From Prorocentrum cordatum (lineage: Eukaryota; Sar; Dinophyceae; Prorocentrales; Prorocentraceae), in contig CAUYUJ010007236.1 of NCBI GenBank assembly GCA_963575745.1, positions 1 through 64,000 of the forward strand: a stretch of DNA of 64,000 nucleotides, read 5' to 3'. The notes under the pieces were generated by a model. That model did not search any database. It saw only the letters and a program-made list of their open reading frames with translations, and was not told where the DNA came from. Positions 1 to 10,440 of the stretch are shown piece after piece. The translations under genes and the position numbers were made by a program. Each line of letters opens with the position of its first letter. Position 1 is the stretch's first letter.

Positions 1-245
<245 letters not shown>

Positions 246-654
246 GACTACTCCCTCCCTGCGCTTCGGGCACGTATGCGATCCATAACGGTAGCGGCTT
301 AGTGAAAGAGGCGCCGATGATACCTGGAACATGTTTGAGGAACGAAGTCGGCGGCGCAGAAGTCGGCAGTTCCATTGATGCTTATCCATGCCCCGCAGAG
401 AGGACCGCACACGTGCCCGGAGCGTCCTCCTCCTCCTCCTCCTCGTTCTCCTCCTCCTCCTCCTCCGCCTCCTCGAGCCAGGAGGGGTGGCGGGAGACGG
501 GCGCTGCGCGGGAGGCGGGGGCGGCTCGGCGCCCCATGAGGACAGACAGCTGGGCGCCCTGCATCTGGAGGCCGCCGGGGCTGCGAGGCTTCCCGCTCCA
601 AAGAGGACGGGGCGGGGGCCTCGGCAACGCATAATTCAGCAGGGCTCATTCCGA
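246..654. other. no gene seen; short TCC tract
   Basis: A TCC-rich stretch lies at about 425-475. Overlapping frames are open on both strands, but their proteins are only the low-complexity translation of that tract. No splice-bounded exon or RNA gene was seen. Confidence 0.5.
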
Positions 655-890
655 GGTCTTGGATTCGATTCGATTTCGATGGCTTCCGATTCCGATTCGA
701 TTCGACTTCAGATTCTCTGATTCCGATTCGGATTCCGATTTCTCATTGAGGCCACACTACTCTGCCGATTTCCGCCGATTCGACTCCTCCCGACTTGGTT
801 GCGGATTTCCGCCGATCCGATTTATGTCGATCGCCGATCCGATTCATCGATTCGATTCTGGGCTCTCTTGCCTCAGCAACGCATAACCCA
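655..890. repeat. GATTCGATT-rich dispersed repeat, copy 1
   Basis: GATTC and CCGATTC words are iterated, followed by a more complex part with GCCGATTCGAC, TCCCGACT and GATCGCCGATCCGA. The same order of words recurs at 11020-11230 and 45465-45640, with weaker copies at 34550-34720 and 47690-47890. Function unknown; copies have diverged strongly. Confidence 0.7.
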
Positions 891-1249
891 GATCTCCGAC
901 GAGCAGTTTTGTTCCGCCGGTGTTGGTTCCTCAATATCGGCCTCCAGGGATTGTCATCGACTATGGATCCCGAGCGGAAAACCAGTCCCCGGGGAATAGA
1001 TCCAGACCTTTGTGGTGGTCGACGTTTGAAACAACATGGCGTCGGAGGTCGGTTGGGGGCTCCGCATCGTCTAACCGATTCCATCCCCACTGGGCCATGG
1101 TATCCTAGCCCCACAACCCACGGGAAGAACATCTCCCCCCACCTGGAAGGGTGAGTCGGCCAGTGGGGCCAAGGCTATGCCAGTGGGGATGGGGATCGGT
1201 TTTGCACGATGCTCATTGGCGACGCGCGCAAGGTGGTGGCGCGGGGGGG
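891..1249. other. no gene seen; partial dispersed repeat
   Basis: Words such as CCAGATCTCCGACGA and AACCAGTCCCCGGGGAA link 885-1015 to the GGCCTCGGGACCGTC repeat family found elsewhere in the window. No convincing coding signal was seen. Confidence 0.35.
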
Positions 1250-1440
1250 GGGGGCCTTCTAAGAAGGCGGGGGGCTCCTCAGAAGGCGGGGGCATTGGCA
1301 GGAGGGATTGCAGACTGCTGAGAAGGCTTCTTAGAAGCCGCCAGGCTTTTGAGAAATCCCGTGAGGCTTCTGAGAGATTCCTTGCCTTCGTAGAAGGCCT
1401 CCAGGCTTCTTGCACCCCTGCCCACCTCCGCGCCACCCCC
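1250..1440. repeat. CTTCTGAGAAGGC-rich repeat
   Basis: Short palindromic words of the type GGCTTCTGAGAAGCC recur every 15-40 bp. Similar clusters lie at 21845-21975, 31165-31260, 39900-39960 and 49975-50110, so this is a dispersed repeat rather than a local array. Confidence 0.65.
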
Positions 1441-1913
1441 TTGTGCACGCCGTCAGGCGGTGGGGGCGGTCGTGCAGCCATGACGTGCTCCCACTTCGGG
1501 CGGAGCTTCGAGGTCCGAGGATCGAGGTTGGAGGATCGATGGTCGAATCTGATCGAGGATAGAGGATTGAGTTCCGCTGTTATGCTTCATGTTGGTCTTG
1601 CTGTCTGCTCTTGGAGGTGCTATCGCCTCGGGATGCTATCCAGCACCTGCGCCTCGCCGGGAGCGTTCCAGGGGCTGCGCAGATCGTCCCCAGCGGCCAC
1701 CAGAGGCCCGAGCTGCGGACCGAAAGCCAGACTTGGGCGGGTCGGATTTTCCAGTCCTCGATTTCTCGGGGGCCGATTTCGGGCCACAGGGCCATCGAGA
1801 AATGAACCCCTGGCGGGGACATCCCCGGGGAAGTGGTCGGAAACCACTGGGGCCGCGGATAGGACAAAACACATTGTTGGATGTGTGGGGGGGAGAGGGC
1901 AGAGACATGTCGA
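1441..1913. other. no gene seen; short dispersed repeat
   Basis: A stretch at 1645-1720 (GCGCCTCGCC ... CCAGAGGCCCGAG) resembles 30765-30830 and 60885-60965. Open frames cross the region on both strands, without a recognisable product. Confidence 0.3.
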
Positions 1914-1919
1914 TAAATA

Positions 1920-1960
<41 letters not shown>

Positions 1961-1968
1961 GTATATAT
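1914..1968. repeat. (AT)n microsatellite
   Basis: An alternating AT tract with TACAT and TGTAT interruptions, passing into a short TG run. A matching tract lies at 2891-2927. CGTGGGCCCAAC occurs after both tracts, so the two AT tracts may belong to related elements. Confidence 0.9.
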
Positions 1969-2094
1969 GTGTGTGTACGAACACGGGTTATGTGAACCAT
2001 CGTGGGCCCAACACAGAAATTTACCCAGAACAGTAAGTTATTGCACGGTGGATGTGTAGGCCATGTGGTCCAGTATCCATGGGGCAAGCTAGAG

Positions 2095-2725
2095 GTGGCT
2101 TCGAAGCGGGAGCGGGAACGGTCTGCAACGTGGCGAAGCCTCGCCAGACCCAGCGCACGAGGCGGCCACGAGACGGCAACGGGCTGCAACGTGGCGAATC
2201 TTTGCCGAACCTACCCAGCACACAAGGCGGCAATGAGGCGGCAACGGGCGGCATCGTGGCGAAACCTCGCCAGACCCACCTAGCGCGCGAGGCGGCAGCG
2301 AGGCGGCGACGGACGGCGAATCGGCGAAACCTGGCCAGACCCACCCAGCGCACCCGGCGGCAACGAGGCGGCGACGGATGGCAACGGGGCGAAGTTTCGC
2401 CAGGCGGCAAGGAGGCGGCAACGGCTGGCACCGTGGCGAGATCCACCCAGCGCACGAGGCGGCGACGGGTGGCAGCTTGGCGACACCCCGCGGGACCCAC
2501 CCGGCGCGCGAGGCGGCAACGAGGTGGCAACGGGCGGCCACGGGGCGGAGCCTCACTGGCCCAGGCGTCGAAGTGTCGAAGCCTTGCTGGATCCACCTGG
2601 CGCAGGAGGCGGCCCTGAGATGGAAGCGAGGCGGCAACGTGGCGAAGCCTCGCCGGACCCAAGCAGCGCACACGGCGGCAACGAGGTGGCAACCGGCGGC
2701 ATCGTGGACACACCTTCGCCGGACC
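2095..2725. repeat. minisatellite, ~65-bp unit, about nine copies
   Basis: Each unit contains GGCGGCAACG words, then GTGGCGAAACCTCGCCAGAC, then CCACCCAGCGCACGA. Copies differ by substitutions and small indels. The long open frames across it change sequence from unit to unit and are by-products of the repeat. AT-rich microsatellites flank it on both sides. Confidence 0.85.
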
Positions 2726-2819
2726 CAGCCAGTTCCTAAGGAGTCAAGTGCTAATTTCTACGTTAAGCGCTGCTTGTGGATGGTAGATGGTTGGTAGATG
2801 TAAATGTCGACAGGCCTAG

Positions 2820-2930
2820 ATTTTCAGAGAGAATGAGAAACAGACAGACAGAGAGAGAGACAGAGAGAGTGAGAGTGTGAGATACGCCATGTATATATAT
2901 ATATGTATATGTATATATATATATATTACT
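2820..2930. repeat. (GA)n then (TA)n microsatellites
   Basis: A GAGA/CAGA-rich stretch (2828-2882) passes into a TA/TG alternating tract (2891-2927). No coding content. Confidence 0.85.
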
Positions 2931-2984
2931 AGCGAAAATGGACTGTTGCCCAGCGTGGGCCCAACAAAGTGAATAGGCACCTTC

Positions 2985-3420
2985 GGTGTATAAGCTACGT
3001 GGTGCAAATTGTGTTGCACAGGCTCTGCGGTGCAAGCAGTGCGCGCTGCAAACGCTGCGGTGCAAGCTGCGAGTGGTCCAGGCCACGCTGTGCAGGCCAT
3101 GTGTGGTTCTCGCTGTGCGTGCAAGCTGTTTGATGGAAGCTGTGTGGTGCAAGCTGTGTGGTGCAAGCTGCGTGGGTTAAGCAGAGGGGTGTCCTGTGGT
3201 GCGAGGGCAGCTGGTCTGCAAGCAGCGCGCGCTGCAAACGCTGCGGTGCAATCTGCGAGTGGTCCAAGCCACGCTGTGCAGGCCACGTGTGGTTCCCGCG
3301 GTGCGTGCAGGCTGCTTGATGGAAGCTATGTGGTGCAGGCTGTGCGGTGCAAGCTGCGTGGGTTAAGCAGAGGGGTTCCTGTGGTGCGAGGGCAGCTGGT
3401 CTGCAGGCAGCGCGAGGCGC
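2985..3420. repeat. tandem repeat, ~187-bp unit, about two copies
   Basis: GTGGGTTAAGCAGAGGGGT occurs near 3171 and again about 187 bp later, and all sequence between repeats in order. Shorter GTGCAAGCTG motifs recur inside the unit, so it is probably a higher-order repeat. Confidence 0.8.
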
Positions 3421-4085
3421 CCCCGAGGCGCGCTTGGCCGCCCACCGGGCGACACCCCAGGCAGGCACACAGCAAGCGCAGGTGGGCGCCCAAAATGGCG
3501 CCCACAGAGCGCCAGATATGCGTGAAGCCTCGGCCCTTGACACACGAACGACCCCCCCGCCCCTGGTCATGCACCTCTCTCTCTCTCTGCCACGTGTGCC
3601 TCATGCCTGCACGCGTGCTGCACACAGAGGCTGCGGTGGGGGAAGGAGCAGGTGCGCGTGGTTCGCACCCAGGCTGGGGGCGAGGCGACAGTGTAGCTTG
3701 TCCACGAGAGGGCGACTGATGGAGACCATCAGGGTCCCCGTGGTCCCGATTTGACACTGGTGCGTCCAAGCCTATCTTATGCAAGGCCGTGTGTGTTCTC
3801 TCGTTTGCTTCACTGCTGCGGTGGTGGTAGTGGACGAGCCCTGGCATCGCTCGGACGTGTGCATTTTTCCTTCGGCGAGGACCATCGAGGAGCATCCTTG
3901 ACCATTTGGCGAAGAAACCACGCACGAATCCGAACAAAAGCACACGGAATGGACGTCCGAGCGATGGCGAGGAGCTGGCGCACTAGATCACGGAACGAGC
4001 CATGCAGGAGGCGAAGGAGGCGGGCCATCCTGGAGGTCACACGGGGCGTTCCAGACAGGGCCTCGCCTGCGAGTGTTCGGGGACT
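3421..4085. other. no gene seen
   Basis: GC-rich unique-looking sequence with overlapping open frames on both strands. None shows a conserved motif, a clear exon boundary or a codon bias that separates it from its shadows. Confidence 0.3.
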
Positions 4086-4089
4086 GGAC

Positions 4090-4212
4090 ATCTCTTCCTC
4101 CTCCTCCTCCCCCCCCTCCCCCTCCTCCTCCTCCTCTCCTCCTCCCCCTCCTCCTCCTCCTCCTCCCCCTCCTCCTCCTCCTCCTCCCCCTTCTCCTCCT
4201 CCTCCTCCTCCT

Positions 4213-4243
<31 letters not shown>

Positions 4244-4275
4244 TCCTCCTCCTCCTCCTGCTCCTCCTCCGCGGA
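4090..4275. repeat. (TCC)n tract
   Basis: A pyrimidine-rich plus strand of TCC triplets with occasional CCC and TTC interruptions. Frames through it encode only poly-Pro, poly-Ser or poly-Leu, or poly-Glu or poly-Gly on the other strand. They are not genes. Confidence 0.95.
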
Positions 4276-4747
4276 AGGCGGTGGGAGGGCTGCAGAAGCC
4301 TGCGGAAGTAACATGTGGGCAGCTCCGTTGGCGGAAGGCCGGCGAAAGCAAAACAACGTTCCCCAAAGAGATGCAGGCTTTCGTTGGCTCGGGGTGCCAG
4401 GAACGGGCCGCATGGACGGATCATTTGAGGGACGCGGCGGCAGGGACGCTGAGGGAGCCAGCAGGAGGGCACGGCGAGAACGACGGGACCAGCTTCAGGA
4501 GGTCCTCATCCCTACCTTTCCTTCCTCCCCTCACTCCCCCAGGAGGTGCGGGGAGGAGGGGAAGGCCCAGATCTCCGGCACCGTGCCGTGGACCCCCCAG
4601 AAATCGAGACCCACTGCCCCGGGGCCCGTGCTTCCTCTCCAGCCGCTCCCTGACGGCACCGGTGTCCCGGCGGAGCCCCTGGAGGCCAACGTCTGTCAAC
4701 GGCCCCCCGCTGCGATCTGCTCTCGAGACGGGAGGATAAAACAGGGC
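4276..4747. other. no gene seen
   Basis: No recognisable gene. A plus-strand frame stays open through here but begins inside the triplet tract. Confidence 0.3.
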
Positions 4748-4749
4748 TA

Positions 4750-4882
4750 GGATCGGGATAAATCGCTCCAGAGCGTTCCGGAGCGCTCTCAGAGCGTTCC
4801 GGAACGCTCTGGAGCGGCCGCGGCGCCCGATACATCCTCCAAACCCGCCGATTCTCAGCGATTCGGAGTTATCCCGATCCGA
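4750..4882. mobile_element. short inverted-repeat element (GGATCGGGATAA ends)
   Basis: GGATCGGGATAA near 4752 is matched by its complement TTATCCCGATCC near 4869. Between them, 4766-4818 is a nearly perfect palindrome built from CCAGAGCGTTCCGGA. A second, more decayed copy begins at 6728 with the same left end and the GGCCGCGGCGCC word. It has no coding capacity, so it resembles a MITE. No target duplication was found. Confidence 0.65.
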
Positions 4883-5165
4883 TTTTGTCCCGATCTTCGC
4901 GTCGTTTTAGAGGAGGTCCCTGGAAGCAGCACGGAAGCGCGGCAGCACGCCGAGGGCGGCGGCGGCGCGCGTGGCCACGGGCCCTTGCCAGCAGCGCGGG
5001 AGGGCGGGCCAGGGCGTCCCAGAAGCCCGGCGACAGGGCCGACGCCTTCCCGGGCGTGGGCAGGCCGCGCCGGCCCCCCGGCGGGGCCGCAGGGAGCACA
5101 GAGGAAGCTCGGGAGGAGGAAGGGGCACCCGCACCTCCACCCTCTCTCTCCTCGCTTTTTCCGCT
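4883..5165. other. GC-rich stretch, no gene seen
   Basis: High-GC sequence open in several frames on both strands. No domain, motif or splice-bounded exon can be supported. Confidence 0.3.
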
Positions 5166-5300
5166 CTGAAGGGGCCTCCGGGGCACCTCTCGTCGCCACC
5201 GCCGGATTCGCCTCGCAATCCAGCGGTGAGAACGCACCCCGGGAGACGTCGAGGGGAGAGCAGCGGTGTCGGCATCTCTTGGTCTCCGCAGGCACGGAGG
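5166..5300. repeat. CTCGTCGCCACCG dispersed repeat, copy 1
   Basis: GGGGCCTCCGGGGCACC, CTCGTCGCCACCGCCGGATT and GAGAACGCACCCC occur in the same order at 52340-52455 and 56020-56130. Copies are about 110-130 bp and clearly related. No terminal inverted repeats were noticed. Confidence 0.7.
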
Positions 5301-5559
5301 CGGGGAGGGGGCGTGGGCACGAGGCTCCGGCGGAGGCAAGCGGCGTGGACAGCCATCGAGGAAGGAAGAAACGTCACAGACATGCGGTGGAGGCGTCTGT
5401 GAAGGACTAGTCCCAGGAGGCGCCAGACCCTGGAGGATTCTTTATCTGATGAGGTCGGCAGTGATATGCACGGCCAATCCACAATTGGTGTTCCACCAGC
5501 TTCCAGACCCTGGACTCCCTATACAATGGTTCCTTATCCAGTGCCCTCACAGTAAACTG

Positions 5560-5672
5560 TTGGCGCTCCGCGCGGGTTGCTTGGCTCCGCGCCTCCGGCG
5601 CCGCCCCTGTCGTGTTCCGCGCGCCAGGGGGGGGGTCCAGCACAGATGCGAGAAATCCGGGCGGAGCGCCAA
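5560..5672. mobile_element. short inverted-repeat element, TTGGCGCTCCGCGCGG ends
   Basis: The left end TTGGCGCTCCGCGCGGG is matched by the right end GGGCGGAGCGCCAA; GCGCCAGGG and GGTCCAGC lie between. A full copy is at 33232-33321 and a partial one at 20319-20395. Similarity between the two full copies continues about 30 bp past the right end, so the true boundary may be wider. No coding capacity. Confidence 0.7.
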
Positions 5673-5829
5673 AAGTCAGTGTTTATGCTGGTTGTTCTTC
5701 TGAGGCAAGGGCCGGGCATAGGCAGGCTGCCAGAGACAGGGAGCAGGAGGAGGGAGGAGGAGGAAGCAGGAGAACGGGTGCTCTTATTCCAGACGAGGAC
5801 TCAATACAGGACGGGCTGGGAATGCACGC

Positions 5830-7075
5830 GAAAGTCCAAACAAGGCGTCGCCTCCCTGGGTGCTGGCGACTGCGCAGTTGTCGTTTTCGCCACTCTCGCG
5901 ATATCCTGGGGGGGTTCAGCGGAGCGTGGCGCTACGCAGACACACGCAATACCATGCCCTCTCACGGTGCTGCCCACCGTTCAGGTGTCGCCACTTTCGT
6001 GATCTCCTGGCTGGTCCAGCTGAGCGCGGTCCCACACAGACCCAAGCGAGACCCCGCCGTCCCTGACTTGCCTCCGTCTGCGCAGCTGTCATCACGTCCG
6101 GAATCTCCTCAGAGTTCCGAGGGGATCCCCCCAGGGGCGTCGCCCCCCTAGGAGCGACGCGCGCCCCGGAAAATCTTATAGTGGACGCGTCGTGGCTGGC
6201 GCTTTCTGGCCACACCGCTCGGGAAACAATGTGCAAAGATATATGGGTGTACTATATGTTCGGGTCGGACGCGCGGAGGAGGTCTAGTACTAACATGTCT
6301 TCGTGCGTCCCACGCAGAACCAAACGAGACTTCCCCCTCCCTGGGTGCTGCCAGCGGCGCGGCCGTCGTCACTTGCGTGAGGGTCGTGGGGGCCTCGCGC
6401 AGAGCGCGGTCCCGCCCAGACCCGAGCGAGACCTCGCCTGTGAGCTGCCAGCCGCACAGCTGTCGCAACTTTCTGGGGCCCCCAGTCAGTTGCACAGCTG
6501 TCGCAACTTTCCGGGGGTCAGGCATGCCCACAAGCCTCGTCACAAAGATTGTGGAACGCCGTTCAAAATCGAAGCGCCCGACAGTTCGGGCAGTTGTCAG
6601 AAAATGCGTTCTTCGATGCTGCGAGGGCACTGCCGGATTTCGGGTACCCCTGCACGTGAGCCAAATGCCTCATGCCAGCATTGACGTAGCGCCGACCGCG
6701 CAAGAAATCGTCAGTTTATGCTTGACGAGTCTTTTAGGATCGGGATAAATCGCCCCACAGCGTTCCAGCACGCTCGGAAACGGCCGCGGCGCCAGATGCA
6801 GCTTCCAGAACCGCCGCCACATCTCAGAGATCCCCGATGCATGCCAATCCGACGTTGTCCTGGTCCTGGTTTCGTCAAGCCTGTGGGGGGCCAGCAGATG
6901 GGCCGTCCGCACAGGTCCAAGCTGGACCTTGCCCTCCACTGGGTGCTGCCGGGCGCGCACTTGTCGCCGATGTGTTGCACCCCCCCCCCCGGGGGAGATT
7001 CCAGCGGAGGGCGCCCCACGCAGTTGCAATCGGGACCTCGCCATCCCTGAGTGCTGCCAGGCGTGCATCCCTGGG
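5830..7075. repeat. diverged ~115-140-bp tandem repeat
   Basis: The words CAGACCCAAGCGAGACC, CCCTGGGTGCTGCCAG and CAGCTGTCGCCACTTTC recur in order around 5860-5900, 5975-6060, 6310-6380, 6420-6500 and 6900-7070. Copies are heavily mutated. GCACAGCTGTCGCAACTTTC occurs twice exactly between about 6450 and 6515. No gene is apparent. Confidence 0.6.
6728..6885. mobile_element. decayed second copy of the GGATCGGGATAA element
   Basis: It begins TAGGATCGGGATAAATCGC, as at 4750, and keeps GCGTTCC and GGCCGCGGCGCC words, but the right inverted end has decayed. It interrupts the diverged tandem repeat around it. Confidence 0.55.
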
Positions 7076-7456
7076 TGTACTACGCTTGGTCGATCTGTCA
7101 TTTGGTTTTCTTGTCGTTTGGCTGAATCCCAATTCGGCTCATGGGCTTGTTGTCTAAATTGCTGGTTGGCTGTTAAACTGGGCCGTTTGCTGGCTGGGTT
7201 GATGCCCAGAGGGGCGCGCTTTCATTGTGATGCACAAGGATTCTCGGCTTCCTGAGCGCCGACCCCCCGATGGTTTTGGTATGTGTGTGTGTATCTAGAC
7301 GCATGTATGCAATCACGAATTAGGAACGTCTCTTGCATTACATATACCAGGCCGTTTTGGGTCAAGACATTCCGTCTCTGGTCCGCGTCTGTCGCATTCT
7401 GCCGAAGACTCGCGTATCTGCTACTTCCGCCCAATATCGATTTTGCCTAACGCGGA
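7076..7456. other. 5-prime flank of the Rolling stone-like gene
   Basis: No other gene seen. A TAA at 7448-7450 is in frame with the ATG at 7457. At 7354-7369 the sequence matches 14 of 16 bases of the dinoflagellate spliced-leader 3-prime part. A GT run lies near 7285. No conventional promoter can be named. Confidence 0.4.
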
Positions 7457-9148
7457 ATGGGTGCGTGTGTCGCAAGGGTCAGAGCTGAGCTCCATCTCCA
7501 GAGTCTTGACTATGATGAGTTCGACAAAGGTGAGTGGATTGCCATGTTCGGGGCAAGCAGCAATCTTCGTTGCATGCAGAACCCAAACACATATTACACC
7601 TTCGAGCTTCTACAAGCTCTAACGGTCACAGGAATATGGATATGGGGCTTCGTAGACGGTTGCGGTATGAAATTCTTTGTATATTTGACTTATTGGAGCC
7701 TCACTGGGCAACTCTTATACGTGTGGCTGGATTTCTTCACCGCTTATGCCAGGGCCTGCGGCAAACCGTTTCACTGCGCAATAGCAGAATCGAAACGCAT
7801 GCAGGGTGGTCATGCTGATGTTTCCAAACAAGCTCGGTGGAGCCACCTTGGGCGTCCAGGACACCTCTCGACAGCGCTGTAGCTTATTGCACTCGTACTG
7901 TTGGGCGGTTGGTAAATTGCGTTTTGTAGAGTTCTTGAAAGTTTGGCTCATGTGAGGCGCATCGGGGGCCTCTTTGGAGCATGTTGAGGACAGGGCTTGA
8001 CGGGAGATGTCCTTCCCGAGGCCGTTTTGGGTACCATGGCTTTCATTCTCGAATGGGATTCCGTAGGATTCTCTCGGGGTAGTCTGGGCGTGTCTTGGAG
8101 CCTTGTTGGGGATGTCTAGGCCTTGGCCGTTTTCGGGTGTTTCTTGGCCGTCGTGGGGCCATCTTGGGGCCACCTCGGAAACTGTTGCGTCTCTTTGAGG
8201 CCTTCCATCTTAAGCCAAAAAGCTTTGTAACCAAACACATTGACACCCAGTGCGTGTGTTTCCAATGCTACTGGCCTCATAAAGGCCTCGCCGAGAACAA
8301 CGTTGCGCGTCTCTTTGGGGCTTCCTCAGATTTCTTCGGACCTCTTTGGGCTGTTGGCACCTTCTGGGGGTGTCTGGCCTTTGTAGGCTGGCATGGGTGC
8401 TGACTGGTCGGCTCTGGACGCAGTCGTGGAGCTCTCTGGGGGCAACCGTGGCGCGTTTGAGGATGCTGATTTCTCTGCTCACCCGGGCGAGGGTGTGGGC
8501 CGCTTCTAGCGAGATTACAAGAAACCCTTGAAGACAGCTTACAGGCATTCTACAGTAAGCAATACGCTCCATCGTGTCGACGGCACTTCGGCGGATATGG
8601 CTACCGAGATGAGTGCTGGCAAGCGCCCAGTCGTGAAGCGGATACCCTTGTATGCCCAGGCAACGTGGTGTCTTTTTGACATGTTGTTGCCCACGACGTT
8701 TTTGGTGTTCGTGCTTTATTTCTGTCTGGTGGTGAATTGGGACTACCCACCTACACGCACACTATCATATGTCACTCATGGTGGTAATTTCGCCTTGATG
8801 ATGTTGGACGTTATCTTCTCCAGGAAGCCATATTATTTGCTGCATGGGTTATATTTCGCCCTCGAGGCGTTCGTATACATCTTGTTCACGTACCTTTACT
8901 TTTTGGCAGGCGGCACCGATTGCGACGGAATGCCTTACATCTATGGTGTGTTGGACTGGGGGGGTAAATTTCGCCTTGCTGGGACTGTTGGGGGGATGGT
9001 ATTTTTCGTAGTTGCGCCCGTCGTGAATATCATGTTCTGGTTGCTTGTATCTTTCTGTTTCCCGGGCTTACGCCCCAGACCCGACAAGTCAGTTGCGTCT
9101 CTCGAGCTGGCTCGTCGGGGCCACCCTCCCCTGACGCCTCTTAGGTAG
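7457..9148 (+). CDS. Rolling stone-like multipass membrane protein, two exons
   Basis: Exon 1 runs from ATG 7457 to about 7805-7810. Exon 2 probably starts after the AG at 8543-8544 and ends at TAG 9146-9148. Exon 1 has two hydrophobic segments: residues about 47-66, and about 72-97 with FFVYLTYWSLTG. Exon 2 has LYAQATWCLFDMLLP, then HGGNFALMMLDVIFSRKP, then LLHGLYFALEAFVYILFTYL, YIYGVLDWGG and a final membrane segment. This order and the HGGN, FSRKP, YIY and LDWGG motifs match the Rolling stone family, known from Drosophila myoblast fusion; distant relatives occur in protists. The joined protein has about six membrane spans, a usual number for the family. Its role here is unknown. A TAA at 7448 supports this start, but an upstream exon is possible. 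Exact splice sites are uncertain. Confidence 0.8.
7811..8543 (+). other. intron of the Rolling stone-like gene
   Basis: No frame continues exon 1 into exon 2, and the membrane topology is completed only by joining them. The interval is full of GGCCGTTTTGGG, TTGGGGCC and CTCTTTGGGGC words typical of a degenerate dispersed repeat; 57600-58000 carries the same kind of sequence in reverse. CTTACAG before 8545 is the likeliest acceptor. Donor candidates are the GT pairs at 7806 and 7809, but neither joins that acceptor in frame. Confidence 0.6.
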
Positions 9149-9261
9149 TCCGTGACGATATCGCCGCCTTGCAGAAAGTTGCTGGCCTTCGTTGCAGTTC
9201 AGCGCGTCCGCACGCAACGCAAGCGGATTATGCGACTGATGTGTTCCCAGACATGATCGCG

Positions 9262-9412
9262 CCGTTAAAAACCAGGAGGGAGGCTTTTGGCTACCTTCGG
9301 CCCCGGGGGGCCCTCGCTGGGCCTCGGGACCTTCGAAACACGATTTGTGACAAAAACAGGTCCCGGGGAAAGGGACGCCGTCCTGAAAAAGTCAGGACGT
9401 CGCATGTTTGGA
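9262..9412 (+). repeat. GGCCTCGGGACCGTC dispersed repeat, copy 1
   Basis: The core GGCCCCGGGGGGCCCTCGC is followed by GGGCCTCGGGACC, then GGTCCCGGGGAAAGGG, then AAAGTCAGGACGTCGCATG. The same order recurs at 23515-23900, 39985-40150, 57150-57310 and 60465-60600, and inverted at 44790-44985, 61200-61375 and 61675-61850. It is non-coding and about 150 bp long, and is the most frequent dispersed repeat in the window. Confidence 0.85.
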
Positions 9413-9712
9413 GTCAGGGCATGGACAGGTTTCACAATTCAGCTGGAGTGCCTGTACCTTTTTGCTCGACAGGTTTGTCAGAGCCCGTCTCGGCAGAGCC
9501 ACGTCCGAGGCCTCGTCACCGAGGCACTCGACTCTTTGGCACGGGGCTCGCCTGGAACCCCCTGCACGGCGCGCCGCTGGGAGCCCGACCTGCTCTCCGA
9601 CGCGGGCGCGGGCGATCTCACCTCGATCTCTGGGCGACCTGCTGCGGCCCAGGTGCCTGCACGCCGCTGCCAACCCGACCCGATTCGACACCGACTCGAT
9701 GTGGGCCCGTCC

Positions 9713-9880
9713 TGATCGGCCTGTTTTCCACCACCACCACCATAAGTTGGAGGGGGAGGGGGTCCTCCTCCTCCTCCTCCTCCTCCTCCTCCTCCTCCTC
9801 CTCGTCCTCCTCCTCCTCGTCCTCCTCCTCCTTCCCCCTCCAACTTATGGTGGTGGTGGTGGTGGAAAACACGCCCATCA
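9713..9880. mobile_element. foldback element with 5-bp target duplication (TGATSGGCC ends)
   Basis: About 50 bp at each end are inverted copies: TTTTCCACCACCACCACCAT and AAGTTGGAGGGGG on the left, and their complement on the right. A TCC tract lies between. CGTCC at 9708-9712 is repeated exactly at 9881-9885, a 5-bp target duplication. Element length is 168 bp, with T...A termini. A related copy with the same arms but a GAG core lies at 53771-53940. No coding capacity; it must be moved in trans, if at all. Confidence 0.85.
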
Positions 9881-9885
9881 CGTCC

Positions 9886-10440
9886 GGCTCCCATCCCGAT
9901 CCGATCCGATTCCCCGGGCAGACGCGGCTGACAATTGTAATTCTTTACGCTTCGCGTATCCCCACCAGCCCATCTCACAGCAGCAACTCTCGCGAAGCAT
10001 GCCGACAGTCGTGTTTTTCAGGCGTGTGTCCGCTTGGCCCCGCATATCTCCCCTGTTCCTCCTTCCTCCCGCCTCCTTGTACATCCTCCTTGTGGGGGGA
10101 GCGGGAGACGGGGCTTCGGTGCGTCGCGCGGGCCGGCGCCGCCGCCCTGCCGGGGTGGTTCGGCCGGGAGCCGTTGGCTCGGAGCGGCAGTGCGCCCGTG
10201 GAGGGCCGAGTCCAGCGGGACAGGCCGAAAACAATAGCGAGAGAGCACGGCACTGCCGCACGATCGGCGCCACCAGAAGTGGTGCTCCGAGTGCGTCGCA
10301 CCGAGGGGGCGACGCGCACGCCGAGGCTCAGTTAGGGTAGATGCTCCGCGGCGGGTGCCTTCTGCCCGCGCCGCGCGGCAGACGAGGTGTACTGCAAGAT
10401 GGAGGTGCAATATGTTCGGGTCGGACGCGCGCCTCCGAGG
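9886..10440 (+). other. possible exon, otherwise no gene seen
   Basis: A plus-strand frame ending at 10335 (GWFGREPLARSGSAPVEG ... TRTPRLS, then stop) has a mildly protein-like composition downstream of about 10090. No family was recognised, and overlapping frames look almost as good. Confidence 0.2.

Noticed and set aside
2095-2725. CRISPR-like array
   Set aside because: Repeats are contiguous and diverged, with no unique spacers, and the genome is eukaryotic.
5560-5672. 5-bp target duplication for the TTGGCG element
   Set aside because: Flanks ACTGT and AAAGT do not match, and similarity between copies extends past the inverted end.
8019-8035. Second spliced-leader-like word (GGCCGTTTTGGGTACC)
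   Set aside because: It lacks the TCAAG end and lies in the intron among similar repeat words; it weakens the candidate at 7354 rather than adding one.
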